A stretch of DNA of 64,000 nt from Trueperaceae bacterium (lineage in GTDB: Bacteria; Deinococcota; Deinococci; Deinococcales; Trueperaceae). How positions within the stretch are numbered: the stretch's first letter is position 1; each line of letters starts with the position of its first letter. Below the pieces are notes generated by a model. It was not told the DNA's origin. It ran no database searches and saw nothing but the letters and a program-made list of their open reading frames with translations. Location of the stretch: NCBI GenBank assembly GCA_036381595.1, contig DASVCN010000040.1:1-64000 (forward strand). The letters are read 5' to 3'. Positions 1-8,344 of the stretch are shown one piece after another. Position numbers and translations under genes: made by a program.

Positions 1-957
1 GAGGATGAGGGCGGCTGGGTCGAGCGCGAAACCGCGCTAGCCTTCGCCAACTACGCCGACCTCGTCACCGCCCGGCTTGGCGACCGGGTCCAGGCCTGGG
101 CCACGCTGAACGAACCGTGGTGCAGCGCTTACCTCGGCTACACCAGTGGCGAGCATGCTCCGGGCAGACGCGACCGCAGGGCCGGTCTCCAGGCCTCCCA
201 CAATCTGCTGCTCGCTCACGGCCTTGCTCTGCCCCTGATGCGCCGCAATGCCCCTTCTGCCCAGCACGGCATCGTCCTCAACCTCAATCCGGCCTACCCG
301 GCAAGCGACAGCGAGGCCGACAGAGCGGCGGCGAAGCGTTACGACGGTTTCTTCAACCGCTGGTACCTGGACCCGCTTCTGCGGGGCCGCTATCCGGCGG
401 ACGTCTGGGAGGGCTACGGCAGCGACGTACCGAAGGTCGAGGAGGACGATCTGAAGACGGTCTCGGCGCCGCTCGACTTCCTCGGGGTGAACTTCTACAG
501 CCGCTCGCTACTCGCGAAGGGGAGCGGTGACTGGCCAGCGGTCGAGTTCCGCCCACCCGGCAATCCGGTTACCGCGATGGGCTGGGAGGTCTACCCGGCG
601 GCGCTGACCGAACTGCTCCTCCGCCTCCAACGCGACTACAGCGTGCCGGAACTCTACATAACCGAGAATGGGGCCGCCTACCCGGACCGGCTCGTAGGCG
701 GGAAGGTCGATGACCGGGAGCGGATCGCCTACCTCGACGGGCACATCCGTGCCGTCGAGCAGGCGCTTGCAGCCGGAGTCCCGGTGAAGGGGTACTTCGC
801 CTGGAGCCTGCTCGACAACTTCGAGTGGGCCCACGGCTTCGAGAAGCGCTTCGGCCTCGTGCATGTCGATTACGTATCGCAGGAGCGAACCCTGAAGGAG
901 AGCGCGAAGTGGTACGGGCGGAGGGTCAGCAGCGGGGCCCCGGAACCTGTCGGCTAG
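1..957 (+). CDS. GH1 family beta-glycosidase, 3' part
   Basis: This is the C-terminal part of a glycoside hydrolase family 1 enzyme (beta-glucosidase or beta-galactosidase type), a retaining enzyme that releases the terminal sugar from beta-linked oligosaccharides. The reading frame is open from base 1, so the start lies outside the window. 318 residues are visible; the family usually has about 440-460, so roughly 130 are missing. The acid/base motif TLNEP has its Glu at visible residue 38 and the nucleophile motif ITENG has its Glu at visible residue 222, so the catalytic pair is intact. The family-typical YFAWSLLDNFEW segment follows near the C-terminus. No signal peptide can be judged. Substrate is not determined by what is visible. 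Confidence 0.93.
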   Translation, partial: EDEGGWVERETALAFANYADLVTARLGDRVQAWATLNEPWCSAYLGYTSGEHAPGRRDRRAGLQASHNLLLAHGLALPLMRRNAPSAQHGIVLNLNPAYPASDSEADRAAAKRYDGFFNRWYLDPLLRGRYPADVWEGYGSDVPKVEEDDLKTVSAPLDFLGVNFYSRSLLAKGSGDWPAVEFRPPGNPVTAMGWEVYPAALTELLLRLQRDYSVPELYITENGAAYPDRLVGGKVDDRERIAYLDGHIRAVEQALAAGVPVKGYFAWSLLDNFEWAHGFEKRFGLVHVDYVSQERTLKESAKWYGRRVSSGAPEPVG

Positions 958-1073
958 CTGGAGCGGGAGCGGCCGTCCGAAACCGGTCACGGTCAGGCAC
1001 CTCGAGCCGGTCCCGCCCCCGGTCCGGCCCCGACCGTAGTCGCCGGCCTTGCCCCGGCTCCAACCCGCCGCGT

Positions 1074-1079
1074 TACCAT
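1074..1079 (+). promoter_or_regulatory. -10 box TACCAT, leaderless start
   Basis: A TANNNT hexamer ends 5 nt before the ATG at 1085. The spacing would place the transcript start at or next to the start codon, and there is no good Shine-Dalgarno for that ATG, so a leaderless mRNA is likely. Confidence 0.5.
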
Positions 1080-1084
1080 CGGGC

Positions 1085-3118
1085 ATGCTGACAGGCGGGG
1101 GCGAGGGCGAGACAGGTGTGACAGAACGCCAGGAACGACTTGAAGCGCTACTGGCGGCGGTCTGTCACAACACCAGTTCAGCACTGTTCGTCCAGGACGA
1201 GAACAAGGTCTGCATCTACATGAACCCGGCCGCTGAAAGGCTTACCGGGTACTCGCTGGAGGAGGTCCGCGACCGGCCCCTCCACTACCTGCTGCACCAC
1301 AGTAGACCGGACGGCACTCCATATCCGATCGAGGAGTGTCCCATCGACCGCGCCCTGACGGAGAACAGGCGAACCGAGGGCGAGGAGGTGTTCGTCCGCA
1401 AGGACGGCAGCTTCTACCACGTCGAGTTCGCCACCAGTCCGCTGCGTGGCGACGGAGGCGTCGGCGGGAACCTCGTGGAGGTGCACGACATCTCGCGGCG
1501 GAAGCAGAACGAGGTGCGTGAGCGGTTCCTGGTCGAACTCAATTCGGCTCTGCAGACGATCGACGATCCCGACAGCACGGTGGCCACCGCGGCGCGGATG
1601 CTCGGTAAATTCCTCAGAGCCGACCGCTGCACCTATGTCGAGGTCGAGGAGGACGAGGACCAGTTCAGGGTGCTGGGTGACTACGTGCGGGGCGACACGC
1701 CTCACATGGTGGGACGCTACGCCATCAGCGACTTCGGGGAGGCGGCGCTGAAGCTGCTGCGGAGCAACATGCCGTTCGTAGTAGAGGACGTGCGAGCCGA
1801 CGAGCGCGTGACCAGGGACGACCAGGAGGTGTACGAGAAGATCGGGGCCAGGTCGCTCATCTTCGTCCCCATGCACAAGGAGGGCCGGTTGGTGGCGGGC
1901 TTGTCGGTCCAGCAGAGGTCGGCCCGTCAGTGGCGAGACCGCGACGCCGAACTCGTCCTTACCGTTGCCAACCGGTGCTGGGAGGCGCTCGAGCGAAGCC
2001 GGGTGGCGCGGGACCTGCGCGAGAGCGAGGAGCGGCTTCGCGGAGCGCTGAGCATCGACACGGTGGGCGTCATCTTCTGGGGCGAGGATGGCGAGATCCG
2101 CGATACCAACGAGGCGTTCCAGAGGATGAGCGGACGCAGCCGGGACGAAGTGCTGGGGCTCACCTGGCGCGAACTCACCCCGCCGGAGTTCGCAGAGGTT
2201 TCGCTCAGGGCCTGGCGCCAGGTGAACGAGGTCGGCGAGATGACCCCGTACGAGAAGCGCTACTACCGGAAGGACGGTTCCACCTGGTGGGGCCTGTTCG
2301 CCGCCCGGAAACTGAACGAGTCCGAGGTGGTCGAGTACGTCCTCGACGTGTCCGAACGCAAGGAGGCCGAAGAGGAGGTGAAGCAGCTCAACGCTCAGCT
2401 CGAGCAGCGCGTGGCCGAGCGTACCGCCAAGCTGGAGGAGGCGAACCGGGAGCTGGAGGCGTTCAGCTACTCGGTCTCGCACGACCTGCGGGCGCCGCTG
2501 CGTGGCATCAGCGGCTTCAGCAAGGCGCTGCTCGAGGATTACGGCGAACAGCTCGACGATGGGGCGCGCGCCTTCGCCAGGCGGATAAAGTCTGGCGCCG
2601 AGCGCATGAACATGCTGATAGACGACATGCTCGCCTTCTCGCGGACCTCGAGGATGGACGTGCGGAGGAGCCGTGTCGACATGAGCGGTCTCGCCATCCA
2701 GGTAGCCGACGAGCTGCGCAGGGCCAGGCCGGAGCAGCAAGTGGAGCTCGACATCGAGCCCGGTCTGGTCGCTCAGGGCGACAGGAGGCAGCTGAGGATC
2801 GTCCTCGACAACCTGCTGGGCAACGCCTGGAAGTTCACTCGGGGCCGGCAACCGTCCCACATCGAGTTCGGCGCCCTAGAAGCGGAGGATGGCGCCGCGA
2901 CCTTCTTCGTACGGGACAACGGCACCGGCTTCTCGATGAATTACGCGGAGAAGCTCTTCGTACCGTTCCAGCGACTACACGGTAGCGAGTTCGAAGGCAG
3001 CGGAGTTGGCCTGGCGACCGTCCAGCATGTCGTGCAGAAGCATGGCGGACGCGTCTGGGCTCAGTCGGAACCGGGCCAGGGAGCCACCTTCTACTTCACC
3101 CTTCCCCACAGCGCCTGA
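1085..3118 (+). CDS. PAS-GAF-PAS sensor histidine kinase, soluble
   Basis: A cytoplasmic two-component sensor kinase of 677 residues with no membrane segment. Order of domains: PAS (about 10-130), GAF (about 150-300), PAS (about 310-430), a charged coiled coil, a HisKA dimerisation domain with the phospho-accepting His466 in VSHDLRAP, and a HATPase domain with N box DNLLGNAWKF and G boxes DNGTGF and GSGVGLA. This resembles phytochrome-type kinases without the chromophore domain. No response regulator is adjacent. The ATG at 1085 is chosen because a TACCAT -10 box sits 5 nt upstream. A GTG at 1118, preceded by GAGGGCGAG, and an ATG at 1049 are alternatives. A paralogue with the same C-terminal half lies at 40765-42279. 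Confidence 0.9.
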   Translation: MLTGGGEGETGVTERQERLEALLAAVCHNTSSALFVQDENKVCIYMNPAAERLTGYSLEEVRDRPLHYLLHHSRPDGTPYPIEECPIDRALTENRRTEGEEVFVRKDGSFYHVEFATSPLRGDGGVGGNLVEVHDISRRKQNEVRERFLVELNSALQTIDDPDSTVATAARMLGKFLRADRCTYVEVEEDEDQFRVLGDYVRGDTPHMVGRYAISDFGEAALKLLRSNMPFVVEDVRADERVTRDDQEVYEKIGARSLIFVPMHKEGRLVAGLSVQQRSARQWRDRDAELVLTVANRCWEALERSRVARDLRESEERLRGALSIDTVGVIFWGEDGEIRDTNEAFQRMSGRSRDEVLGLTWRELTPPEFAEVSLRAWRQVNEVGEMTPYEKRYYRKDGSTWWGLFAARKLNESEVVEYVLDVSERKEAEEEVKQLNAQLEQRVAERTAKLEEANRELEAFSYSVSHDLRAPLRGISGFSKALLEDYGEQLDDGARAFARRIKSGAERMNMLIDDMLAFSRTSRMDVRRSRVDMSGLAIQVADELRRARPEQQVELDIEPGLVAQGDRRQLRIVLDNLLGNAWKFTRGRQPSHIEFGALEAEDGAATFFVRDNGTGFSMNYAEKLFVPFQRLHGSEFEGSGVGLATVQHVVQKHGGRVWAQSEPGQGATFYFTLPHSA

Positions 3119-3192
3119 ACAGGCGAACCTCGTCCGTCGCCCCACCCGGGTAAGAATCCCGTGAGGGAGAGGAAGATAACCTCCTCGCCGGC

Positions 3193-3513
3193 ATGATCAA
3201 GGCACGAGAGAAGTTGTTCGAAGAGTGGGCGGCACTGGAACCGGCAAGGTGCTCGTGTGACCGGCAGGGCGGGTTCCTCGTAGGCAGCACCTACTTCCGC
3301 GCCTTCGAGGGGATCGCCAGCGACGCCATGCTCCGCCGCGAGGTCCAGCGCGCGCTGCACGAACGGGGTTGGCAGTGGCAGATCGATCTGGGCGACCCGG
3401 TCCTCGCCACCGTTCAGCCGGTCGAGACGATCGCGCCTTTCCGCGGGGCCGCTCCCGAGTACCCGGGAGAGGCTCTGCTCACCGCCTACCTGGGCGCGCT
3501 GAAGCGTAACTAG
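3193..3513 (+). CDS. hypothetical protein, 106 aa
   Basis: I do not recognise this protein. It is a 106-residue soluble polypeptide with a CSC motif near residue 20, several aromatic residues and no signal peptide or membrane segment. It begins about 75 bp after the kinase stop on the same strand. A TAACCT hexamer lies 10 nt before the ATG, so it may have its own promoter. Codon use and composition match the neighbours and the opposite strand carries no better candidate. Function is unknown. Confidence 0.6.
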   Translation: MIKAREKLFEEWAALEPARCSCDRQGGFLVGSTYFRAFEGIASDAMLRREVQRALHERGWQWQIDLGDPVLATVQPVETIAPFRGAAPEYPGEALLTAYLGALKRN

Positions 3514-3692
3514 CCCGACGTCTCCGGAGGGGCGGTCGGCGCCGCAGAGGTAGCCACGTCGCCTTTCCCCTTCCCTGCGGTCCAGAAAACTGATAAGTTC
3601 TATCCACTAAAGGCGCGCCCGGTCTGGCTGGAAAGGCTCGGTGCGTCTATCCAGTGAGCAGGAGTGCGGCTGAGGCCGCGGAAGGGGACGGA

Positions 3693-4763
3693 ATGGGCTG
3701 CTGCGACCCGAGCGAAGGCGTCAGAGCGCACAGAACCGAAACGTCGAGCGCGGGCTCGATAGACAGGCGAACGGTGCTCAAGGGGATGGCCGCGACCTTC
3801 GCAGGCATCATCCTGGGCGGAACGAACGTCGGCTTCGCGCAGAACAGGCGGATAAGGCTGGCCTTCTGCAGCCAACTCCTCTGCGTGGTTCCATACGAAT
3901 TCACTCAGGCCAAGGGGTTCTTCGCCGACGAGGGCCTCGACGTCGAGCTCGTATACACCCGCGGTGGAAGCGCAGCGCTCCAGGCCCTCGTGGGCGGAGC
4001 CGTCGAATACGCCGCCACATCGTTCGACGCGGCGCTGCAGGCGTACAGCAACGGGGCCGAGATCCGCAGGTTCGCGACGACCGGCAGGCTGCCCCTGTTC
4101 GCACTGGCCACGGCACCCGACCAGGCGCAAGCGATAAACGAGATCGAAGACCTGGCCGGTAAGACCGTGGGCGTCTCGGCCCTCGGCAACGGCGACCATG
4201 TGCTGATGCTCTACCTGCTGGAGCGGGCTGGCGTCGACCCCTCCTCGATCCGCTTCGCCACCCTGGGCGTCAACCTCTACGACGCCCTCCGGCTCGGTCA
4301 GGTGGACGCCGGCTGGGTGCAGGAACCCTCGCTCACGCTCATCCGCGAAGCCGGCGGGGAAGTCCTCTTCAACGCCATGAACATCGAGCAGGCTCAGGAG
4401 TTCCTGGGCGGCGCCTACGCCTTCATGGGAGTGTCGGTCAGGGCAGAAGATATGGAGGAGCGGCTGGCAGAGATGCAGGCCCTGGGACGCGCCCTCGGCA
4501 ACGGGCTGCGTGCCCTCAAGGAGGCGCGGCCGGAGGAGATCGTCGCTTCCCTGCCCACCGAGCTCATCGCCGGTGGTGACACCGCGCAGCTCGAACAGAT
4601 CCTCGCCGAGCATGTCGACTCCCTCTACCCCGACAACGTCGCCATCGACGTGGAGGCGGCGGCCCGGGTGGTCGAGTCGCAGCGGACGGCGGGAGTGCTG
4701 GAGCAGGAGATAGACCTCGATCGCCTGCTGGCGACGGAAGTGTTGAGTGGCACCGGTGGCTGA
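3693..4763 (+). CDS. NitT/TauT-type ABC transporter substrate-binding protein, Tat signal
   Basis: Periplasmic binding component of an NMT1/SsuA/ThiY-like ABC importer, 356 residues. The N-terminus has a twin-arginine motif (DRRTVLKG, RR at 25-26), a hydrophobic stretch and a likely cleavage after the Ala of GFA at 47-49, so it is probably exported folded. The mature protein has family features such as KGFFADEGLDVEL and repeated segments of the two-lobe binding fold. The ATG at 3693 is preferred because GGAAGGGG lies just upstream; a GTG at 3654 would add 13 residues. The ATPase, permease and a DsrE-like gene follow with overlapping ends, so the four are one operon. Substrate cannot be read from sequence; nitrate, sulfonate and thiamine-precursor binders all belong to this family. 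A CSQLLC pair of cysteines near the mature N-terminus is unusual. Confidence 0.88.
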   Translation: MGCCDPSEGVRAHRTETSSAGSIDRRTVLKGMAATFAGIILGGTNVGFAQNRRIRLAFCSQLLCVVPYEFTQAKGFFADEGLDVELVYTRGGSAALQALVGGAVEYAATSFDAALQAYSNGAEIRRFATTGRLPLFALATAPDQAQAINEIEDLAGKTVGVSALGNGDHVLMLYLLERAGVDPSSIRFATLGVNLYDALRLGQVDAGWVQEPSLTLIREAGGEVLFNAMNIEQAQEFLGGAYAFMGVSVRAEDMEERLAEMQALGRALGNGLRALKEARPEEIVASLPTELIAGGDTAQLEQILAEHVDSLYPDNVAIDVEAAARVVESQRTAGVLEQEIDLDRLLATEVLSGTGG

Positions 4764-5535
4764 AGCGATGTTGGAAGTTCGTGATCTCGAACTGGGCTAC
4801 GGCGGGGAGCCCGTCCTCGAGGGCGTCGACCTGACGATCGGCACCGGCGAGTTCGCAAGCCTCGTGGGCCCGTCGGGCTCGGGCAAGAGCTCCGTGCTCC
4901 GCGCCATCACCGGACTGCAGCGGCCCGAGGCCGGGGAGATCGACCTGGGCGTCGACCGTGAACACCTGGGCATCCTGTTCCAGGACGATGCGCTGCTGCC
5001 TTGGCGCACCGTTCGCCAGAACGTGGCTCTGGGACTGAAGATGAGGGGCGCCTCGAGAACCGCCGCCGCCGAGCGGGCCGATACCTGGCTCGAGCGCCTC
5101 GGCCTGGCCGGTCTGGGCGACAGGTTCCCGCGTCAGCTCTCGGGCGGTCAGCGCAAGCGCGTCGCGCTTGCTCAGGTGCTGGCTCTCCAGCCCCGGCTGC
5201 TGTTGATGGACGAGCCGTTCGCTTCGCTCGACGCGATCGTCAGGCGCCGCATCACCCAGGACCTGCTCGAGTGGGTCGAACGCGAGCGACTCACGGTGCT
5301 GCTCGTCACCCACGACCTCGAAGAGGCCGTGAGCCTCTCCGACACCGTGCACCTGCTCTCGCGCGGCCCTCGCGCTCAGATCCGCGACAGCATCGACGTA
5401 CCGATCCCGCGGCCGAGGGACCTGGTCGAAGTGCGCACCCACCCCGCCTACGCTCCCCTCCTGCGCAGACTCTGGAACGGTTTGGCGGACGAGGTCGAAC
5501 CGGGGACCCAGAAGACCGGACTGGTGGAAGCATGA
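4747..5535 (+). CDS. ABC transporter ATP-binding protein, NitT/TauT type
   Basis: Nucleotide-binding subunit that powers the importer, 262 residues. Walker A GPSGSGKSS at 41-49, Q-loop in LFQDD, signature LSGGQRKR, Walker B LLLMDEP and the switch His in LVTHDLEEA are all present, so it should hydrolyse ATP. It belongs to the SsuB/TauB/ThiZ group. The GTG start at 4747 has GGAAG 7 nt upstream and overlaps the binding-protein gene by 17 bp; an ATG at 4768 is a possible alternative. It overlaps the permease by ATGA at 5532-5535, which suggests translational coupling. Confidence 0.93.
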   Translation: MAPVAEAMLEVRDLELGYGGEPVLEGVDLTIGTGEFASLVGPSGSGKSSVLRAITGLQRPEAGEIDLGVDREHLGILFQDDALLPWRTVRQNVALGLKMRGASRTAAAERADTWLERLGLAGLGDRFPRQLSGGQRKRVALAQVLALQPRLLLMDEPFASLDAIVRRRITQDLLEWVERERLTVLLVTHDLEEAVSLSDTVHLLSRGPRAQIRDSIDVPIPRPRDLVEVRTHPAYAPLLRRLWNGLADEVEPGTQKTGLVEA

Positions 5536-6311
5536 GGGCCGGCACCATCACGGGAACCAGCAAGCGAACCAAGCTGGCCCGGCGCCTCGGCGCCACCCTC
5601 CTGCTGCTCGCCATCTGGGAAGTGCTCTCACGCACCGGCGTATTCGATCCGTTCTACATGCCGGCGCCCACGCGTGTCTTCGCCACACTCGGCGAACTCT
5701 TCGCCGACGGCAGCATCTGGTCACACCTGCAGGCGACCTTCACGGCCGCGCTGGGCGGACTCCTCGTGGGACTGATAGTGGGGGCGTTGTTGGGATTCCT
5801 GGCGGCGCTGGTGCCGATCCTCTCCGAACTGCTCGAGCCGGTGATGATCCTGCTCAACGCGATCCCCAGGGTGATCCTCGCCCCGCTCTTCATCATCTGG
5901 CTGGGCATCGGGATCGGGTCGAAGATCGCTCTTGCCTTCGTGCTGGTCGCCGTGCTCACCTTCTTCGCCGTCTACAACGGAATCCGCGAGGTGGATGTGC
6001 GGCTCGTCGAGCGGGTACGGACGCTGGGCGGCAACTGGTGGGACCTGGTGCGGGAGGTCTATCTTCCCTCGGTCACCTCCTGGGTGCTGGGCAACCTGCG
6101 GGTAGCGGTCGGTCTCGCCTTCACAGGCGCCGTGGTGGGTGAGTTCGTGGCCTCGTTCCGAGGCCTCGGCTACCTGCTCTCCTTCGCCCAGAGCCAGTTC
6201 AACGCGCCCCTCACGATCGCCCTGATCGTGCTCATCATGACGTTCGTCCTGATACTGTTCGCTCTTGCCGGTCTCATCGAACGACGACTGCTCGCCTGGA
6301 GGTATAGATGA
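5532..6311 (+). CDS. ABC transporter permease, NitT/TauT type
   Basis: Membrane subunit of the same importer, 259 residues with about six transmembrane helices. The EAA-type coupling loop that contacts the ATPase is visible as RTLGGNWWDLVREVYLPS near the middle of the protein. The family is BPD_transp_1 of the SsuC/TauC kind. The ATG overlaps the ATPase stop as ATGA and its own TGA overlaps the next ATG in the same way, so all four genes are tightly coupled. It should act as a homodimer, because no second permease gene is present. Confidence 0.93.
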   Translation: MRAGTITGTSKRTKLARRLGATLLLLAIWEVLSRTGVFDPFYMPAPTRVFATLGELFADGSIWSHLQATFTAALGGLLVGLIVGALLGFLAALVPILSELLEPVMILLNAIPRVILAPLFIIWLGIGIGSKIALAFVLVAVLTFFAVYNGIREVDVRLVERVRTLGGNWWDLVREVYLPSVTSWVLGNLRVAVGLAFTGAVVGEFVASFRGLGYLLSFAQSQFNAPLTIALIVLIMTFVLILFALAGLIERRLLAWRYR

Positions 6312-6676
6312 AGGTCGCCTACGTATTCAGCACGTCCGGACATACCGCCAGCTACAAACTGGGCAAGATGATCCTGCCTCAACTCGAGGAGGATCGTCAT
6401 GGCGCCGAGGTGGTGGGGATGTTCTTCTTCGACGACAACACATTCGTGCTTCGTGAGGGCGACCCGTTGGGCGAGCGGCTCGCGGAAGTCGCTCGCGACA
6501 AGGGAATCATGCTGATGATGTGCGACCAGTGTGCCGAGGAACGCGGCTTCGCCAAGCGCAACTCCGACGGCAGCTGGCAGGTCACCGGGGCGGTTGACGG
6601 CGTGAGAGTCGGCTGCTTCCCGGATCTCTACGGCGCGCTCGCCGGCAACCCCCCGGACCAGGTGATAACCCTCTAG
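6308..6676 (+). CDS. DsrE-like protein with CxxC motif
   Basis: A 122-residue soluble protein with the DsrE/DsrF-like fold pattern: an N-terminal beta strand with VFSTSGHT, then MFFFDDNTF, then MMCDQC with Cys72 and Cys75. DsrE-family proteins take part in sulfur or persulfide transfer. It is translationally coupled to the permease through an ATGA overlap, so it is part of the transport operon and may process or relay a sulfur-containing substrate. That role is inference. The last 36 bp, including the stop codon, are repeated directly downstream. Confidence 0.75.
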   Translation: MKVAYVFSTSGHTASYKLGKMILPQLEEDRHGAEVVGMFFFDDNTFVLREGDPLGERLAEVARDKGIMLMMCDQCAEERGFAKRNSDGSWQVTGAVDGVRVGCFPDLYGALAGNPPDQVITL

Positions 6677-6713
6677 GGCCGGCAACCCCCCGGACCAGGT
6701 GATAACCCTCTAG
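6641..6713 (+). repeat. 37-bp tandem duplication of a gene 3' end
   Basis: Bases 6641-6676 recur exactly at 6678-6713, giving a period of 37 bp. Copy one is the end of the DsrE-like gene with its TAG stop; copy two is untranslated. The perfect identity suggests a recent slip duplication or an assembly error. Confidence 0.95.
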
Positions 6714-6748
6714 CGAAGATCGGCGCAGAAGCCTGCGCTAGCTCCGGT

Positions 6749-6754
6749 TAGAGT
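6749..6754 (+). promoter_or_regulatory. -10 box TAGAGT, leaderless start
   Basis: TAGAGT ends 5 nt before the GTG at 6760, and there is no Shine-Dalgarno. It supports the GTG as the start and a leaderless transcript. Confidence 0.55.
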
Positions 6755-6759
6755 GGCCC

Positions 6760-7212
6760 GTGCACCTCGCCGCCGCCAGCGATCTGGCCCGGGAGCTGAT
6801 GGACGTGAACGGTCTCTCGGCCTGGGATTTCGCCTTCGATAGAGCCAGGAGGCGCCTTGGCGCCTGTTGGCCCACCCGTCAACGGATCACCCTTTCCCGG
6901 CAATTCGTCGAGCTCAACGACGAAGCGCTGGTGCGGGACGTGATCCTCCACGAGATAGCCCACGCCCTCACTCCCGGGGACGGTCACGGGCCCCGCTTCA
7001 AGCGGAAGGCCCGGGAGCTGGGTTGCAATCCCGCCGCCTGCGTCTCGGAAGCGGCGTTCAACGCCGCTCCGCCCCGCTTCATCCTCGAGTGCCCCCACTG
7101 CGGCCGGACCTGGCCTCGCTACAGGCGGCCCTCGGCCCGCCTCGTTTGCCGTTCCTGCCAGCTGGAGTTGCGGGACCGGGTCGGTGAACTCAGGGTCGGA
7201 AGAGCGGCCTGA
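6760..7212 (+). CDS. SprT-like zinc metalloprotein
   Basis: A 150-residue protein of the SprT/SprT-like family. The zinc-protease motif HEIAH is at residues 64-68, a third ligand His76 follows in GDGHGPRF, and a C-terminal zinc ribbon is formed by CPHC and CRSC (about 112-131). SprT-like domains occur in Spartan-type proteases that degrade DNA-protein crosslinks, but small bacterial members are poorly characterised, so activity is inferred. The GTG start is supported by the TAGAGT box 5 nt upstream. No operon partner is evident. Confidence 0.82.
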   Translation: MHLAAASDLARELMDVNGLSAWDFAFDRARRRLGACWPTRQRITLSRQFVELNDEALVRDVILHEIAHALTPGDGHGPRFKRKARELGCNPAACVSEAAFNAAPPRFILECPHCGRTWPRYRRPSARLVCRSCQLELRDRVGELRVGRAA

Positions 7213-7308
7213 AGCGGGTGACGTCTACCCACGACCAACGCCGTAGCTTCTGCATCATGAAGTAGGCGCCCGGGCCTCGTGCCGGTCGCGGGTTCGAGCG
7301 GGGGGACC

Positions 7309-8289
7309 ATGAAGAAGCTACTTGCGATCGCCGGCATAGTCGTGCTCGGCGGCTTGATCGCACTGCAGATCGTCACGTTACGGGAGCGCAGAGTCGCAGC
7401 GCCGGTCGATGAGCACTCCACCTGGCAGGAGCAGGTGCTGGCATCGGCGGAAGAGATGGGGATAGAACCCACTTTCCCCGACGGCTCGGTCATCTCGGAC
7501 CAGGGGGCCACCGGCTATCAGGTCGCCTACCTCATCGACAAGATGCTCACCGCGGCCGACGAGCGCACCAGCTGCAGCGACCCCGACCTGGGCTACGCCG
7601 ATCCCAGCTACGCCTTCATCGACGTGCCCGAGGACCACTGGGCGCAGTCGGCGGCGCAGCGGGCCGCGAAGCTGGGCGTCCGTGAGGCGTTCCCCGAGGG
7701 GCGGTTCGAAGGCGGAGAGTACCTGACCGGCTTCCAGGCGCTGCTGCTGGTCACCAGAGCGATGGAGACGGTGGAGGCGAGGATCGACTGCGTCGCGATC
7801 GCCGGCGGAGGCTTCGCCCGGGTCGACCAGGAGAGCGCTCCTGCCGGCCTGAACGAGCTGGCAGCGCGCCTCGAGGAGAGCCTGTTGGCGGGCCTCGAGC
7901 AGAGGCTCGCGCGACTGAGGCCCGAGCTGGTAGCTCAGATTACGGCCGTTCTGGCGGAGGAGCTTGAAGGGATGGTAGCGAGCGCCGTCGGCGACAGTGC
8001 CGTCGTCGGGCCGCCCGGTCCGCCCGGTCCGCCGGGTCCGCCGGGACCCCAGGGGCCGCCCGGACCGGCGGGACCGCCGGGGCCGGCAGGTGAGGAGGGC
8101 GAGCGTGGACCGCCCGGCCCACAGGGGCCTCAGGGTCCACAGGGCCCTCCTGGTCCGCAGGGACCGCAGGGCCCGCCGGGCGAAGATGGCCGTGATGGAG
8201 GAGGTGGCGGCGCTGGCGGAGGTGGCGGCGGTGGCGATCGCGACGACGGGGGTCGCGGTCGCGGCAGAGGTCGGGGAGAGCACGACTAG
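7309..8289 (+). CDS. SLH-domain protein with collagen-like repeat
   Basis: Probable cell-surface protein of 326 residues. It starts with a short basic segment and a hydrophobic helix (about 4-22) that acts as membrane anchor or uncleaved signal. An SLH-like domain follows (about 102-150, [10 protein letters not shown] and a second half), a module that ties proteins to the cell envelope. A helical stretch then leads into a collagen-like block of Gly-X-Y triplets at residues 234-296, very rich in GPP and GPQ. The tail is glycine-rich with GRGRGRG before the stop. The ATG at 7309 has a GGGGG run upstream; a GTG at 7279 would add ten residues. Such repeats form trimeric rods in other bacterial proteins, so a stalk is likely. 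Confidence 0.85.
   Translation: MKKLLAIAGIVVLGGLIALQIVTLRERRVAAPVDEHSTWQEQVLASAEEMGIEPTFPDGSVISDQGATGYQVAYLIDKMLTAADERTSCSDPDLGYADPSYAFIDVPEDHWAQSAAQRAAKLGVREAFPEGRFEGGEYLTGFQALLLVTRAMETVEARIDCVAIAGGGFARVDQESAPAGLNELAARLEESLLAGLEQRLARLRPELVAQITAVLAEELEGMVASAVGDSAVVGPPGPPGPPGPPGPQGPPGPAGPPGPAGEEGERGPPGPQGPQGPQGPPGPQGPQGPPGEDGRDGGGGGAGGGGGGGDRDDGGRGRGRGRGEHD
8008..8199 (+). repeat. collagen Gly-X-Y coding repeat
   Basis: About 21 consecutive Gly-X-Y codon triplets, with CCG/CCC prolines and CAG glutamines, form a degenerate 9-bp repeat. It is likely to vary in length between strains. Confidence 0.9.
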
Positions 8290-8344
8290 TTCGCTGAGAC
8301 CCGGATCGGGTCGACCGGCGTTCTGCTGTCGGTTCTGGTCCCGA

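Noticed and set aside
1178-2860. 560-codon open frame opposite the first histidine kinase
   Set aside because: It is antisense to a kinase with full motifs, and the opposite frame of GC-rich genes stays open by codon bias. The translation has no family features.
3514-3692. possible riboswitch before the NitT/TauT-type operon
   Set aside because: I looked for a TPP-type CTGAGA core and for other known cores and saw none; only a weak hexamer series is present.
7940-8140. Pro/Arg-rich frames across the collagen repeat
   Set aside because: They are mere alternative-frame translations of the Gly-X-Y repeat.
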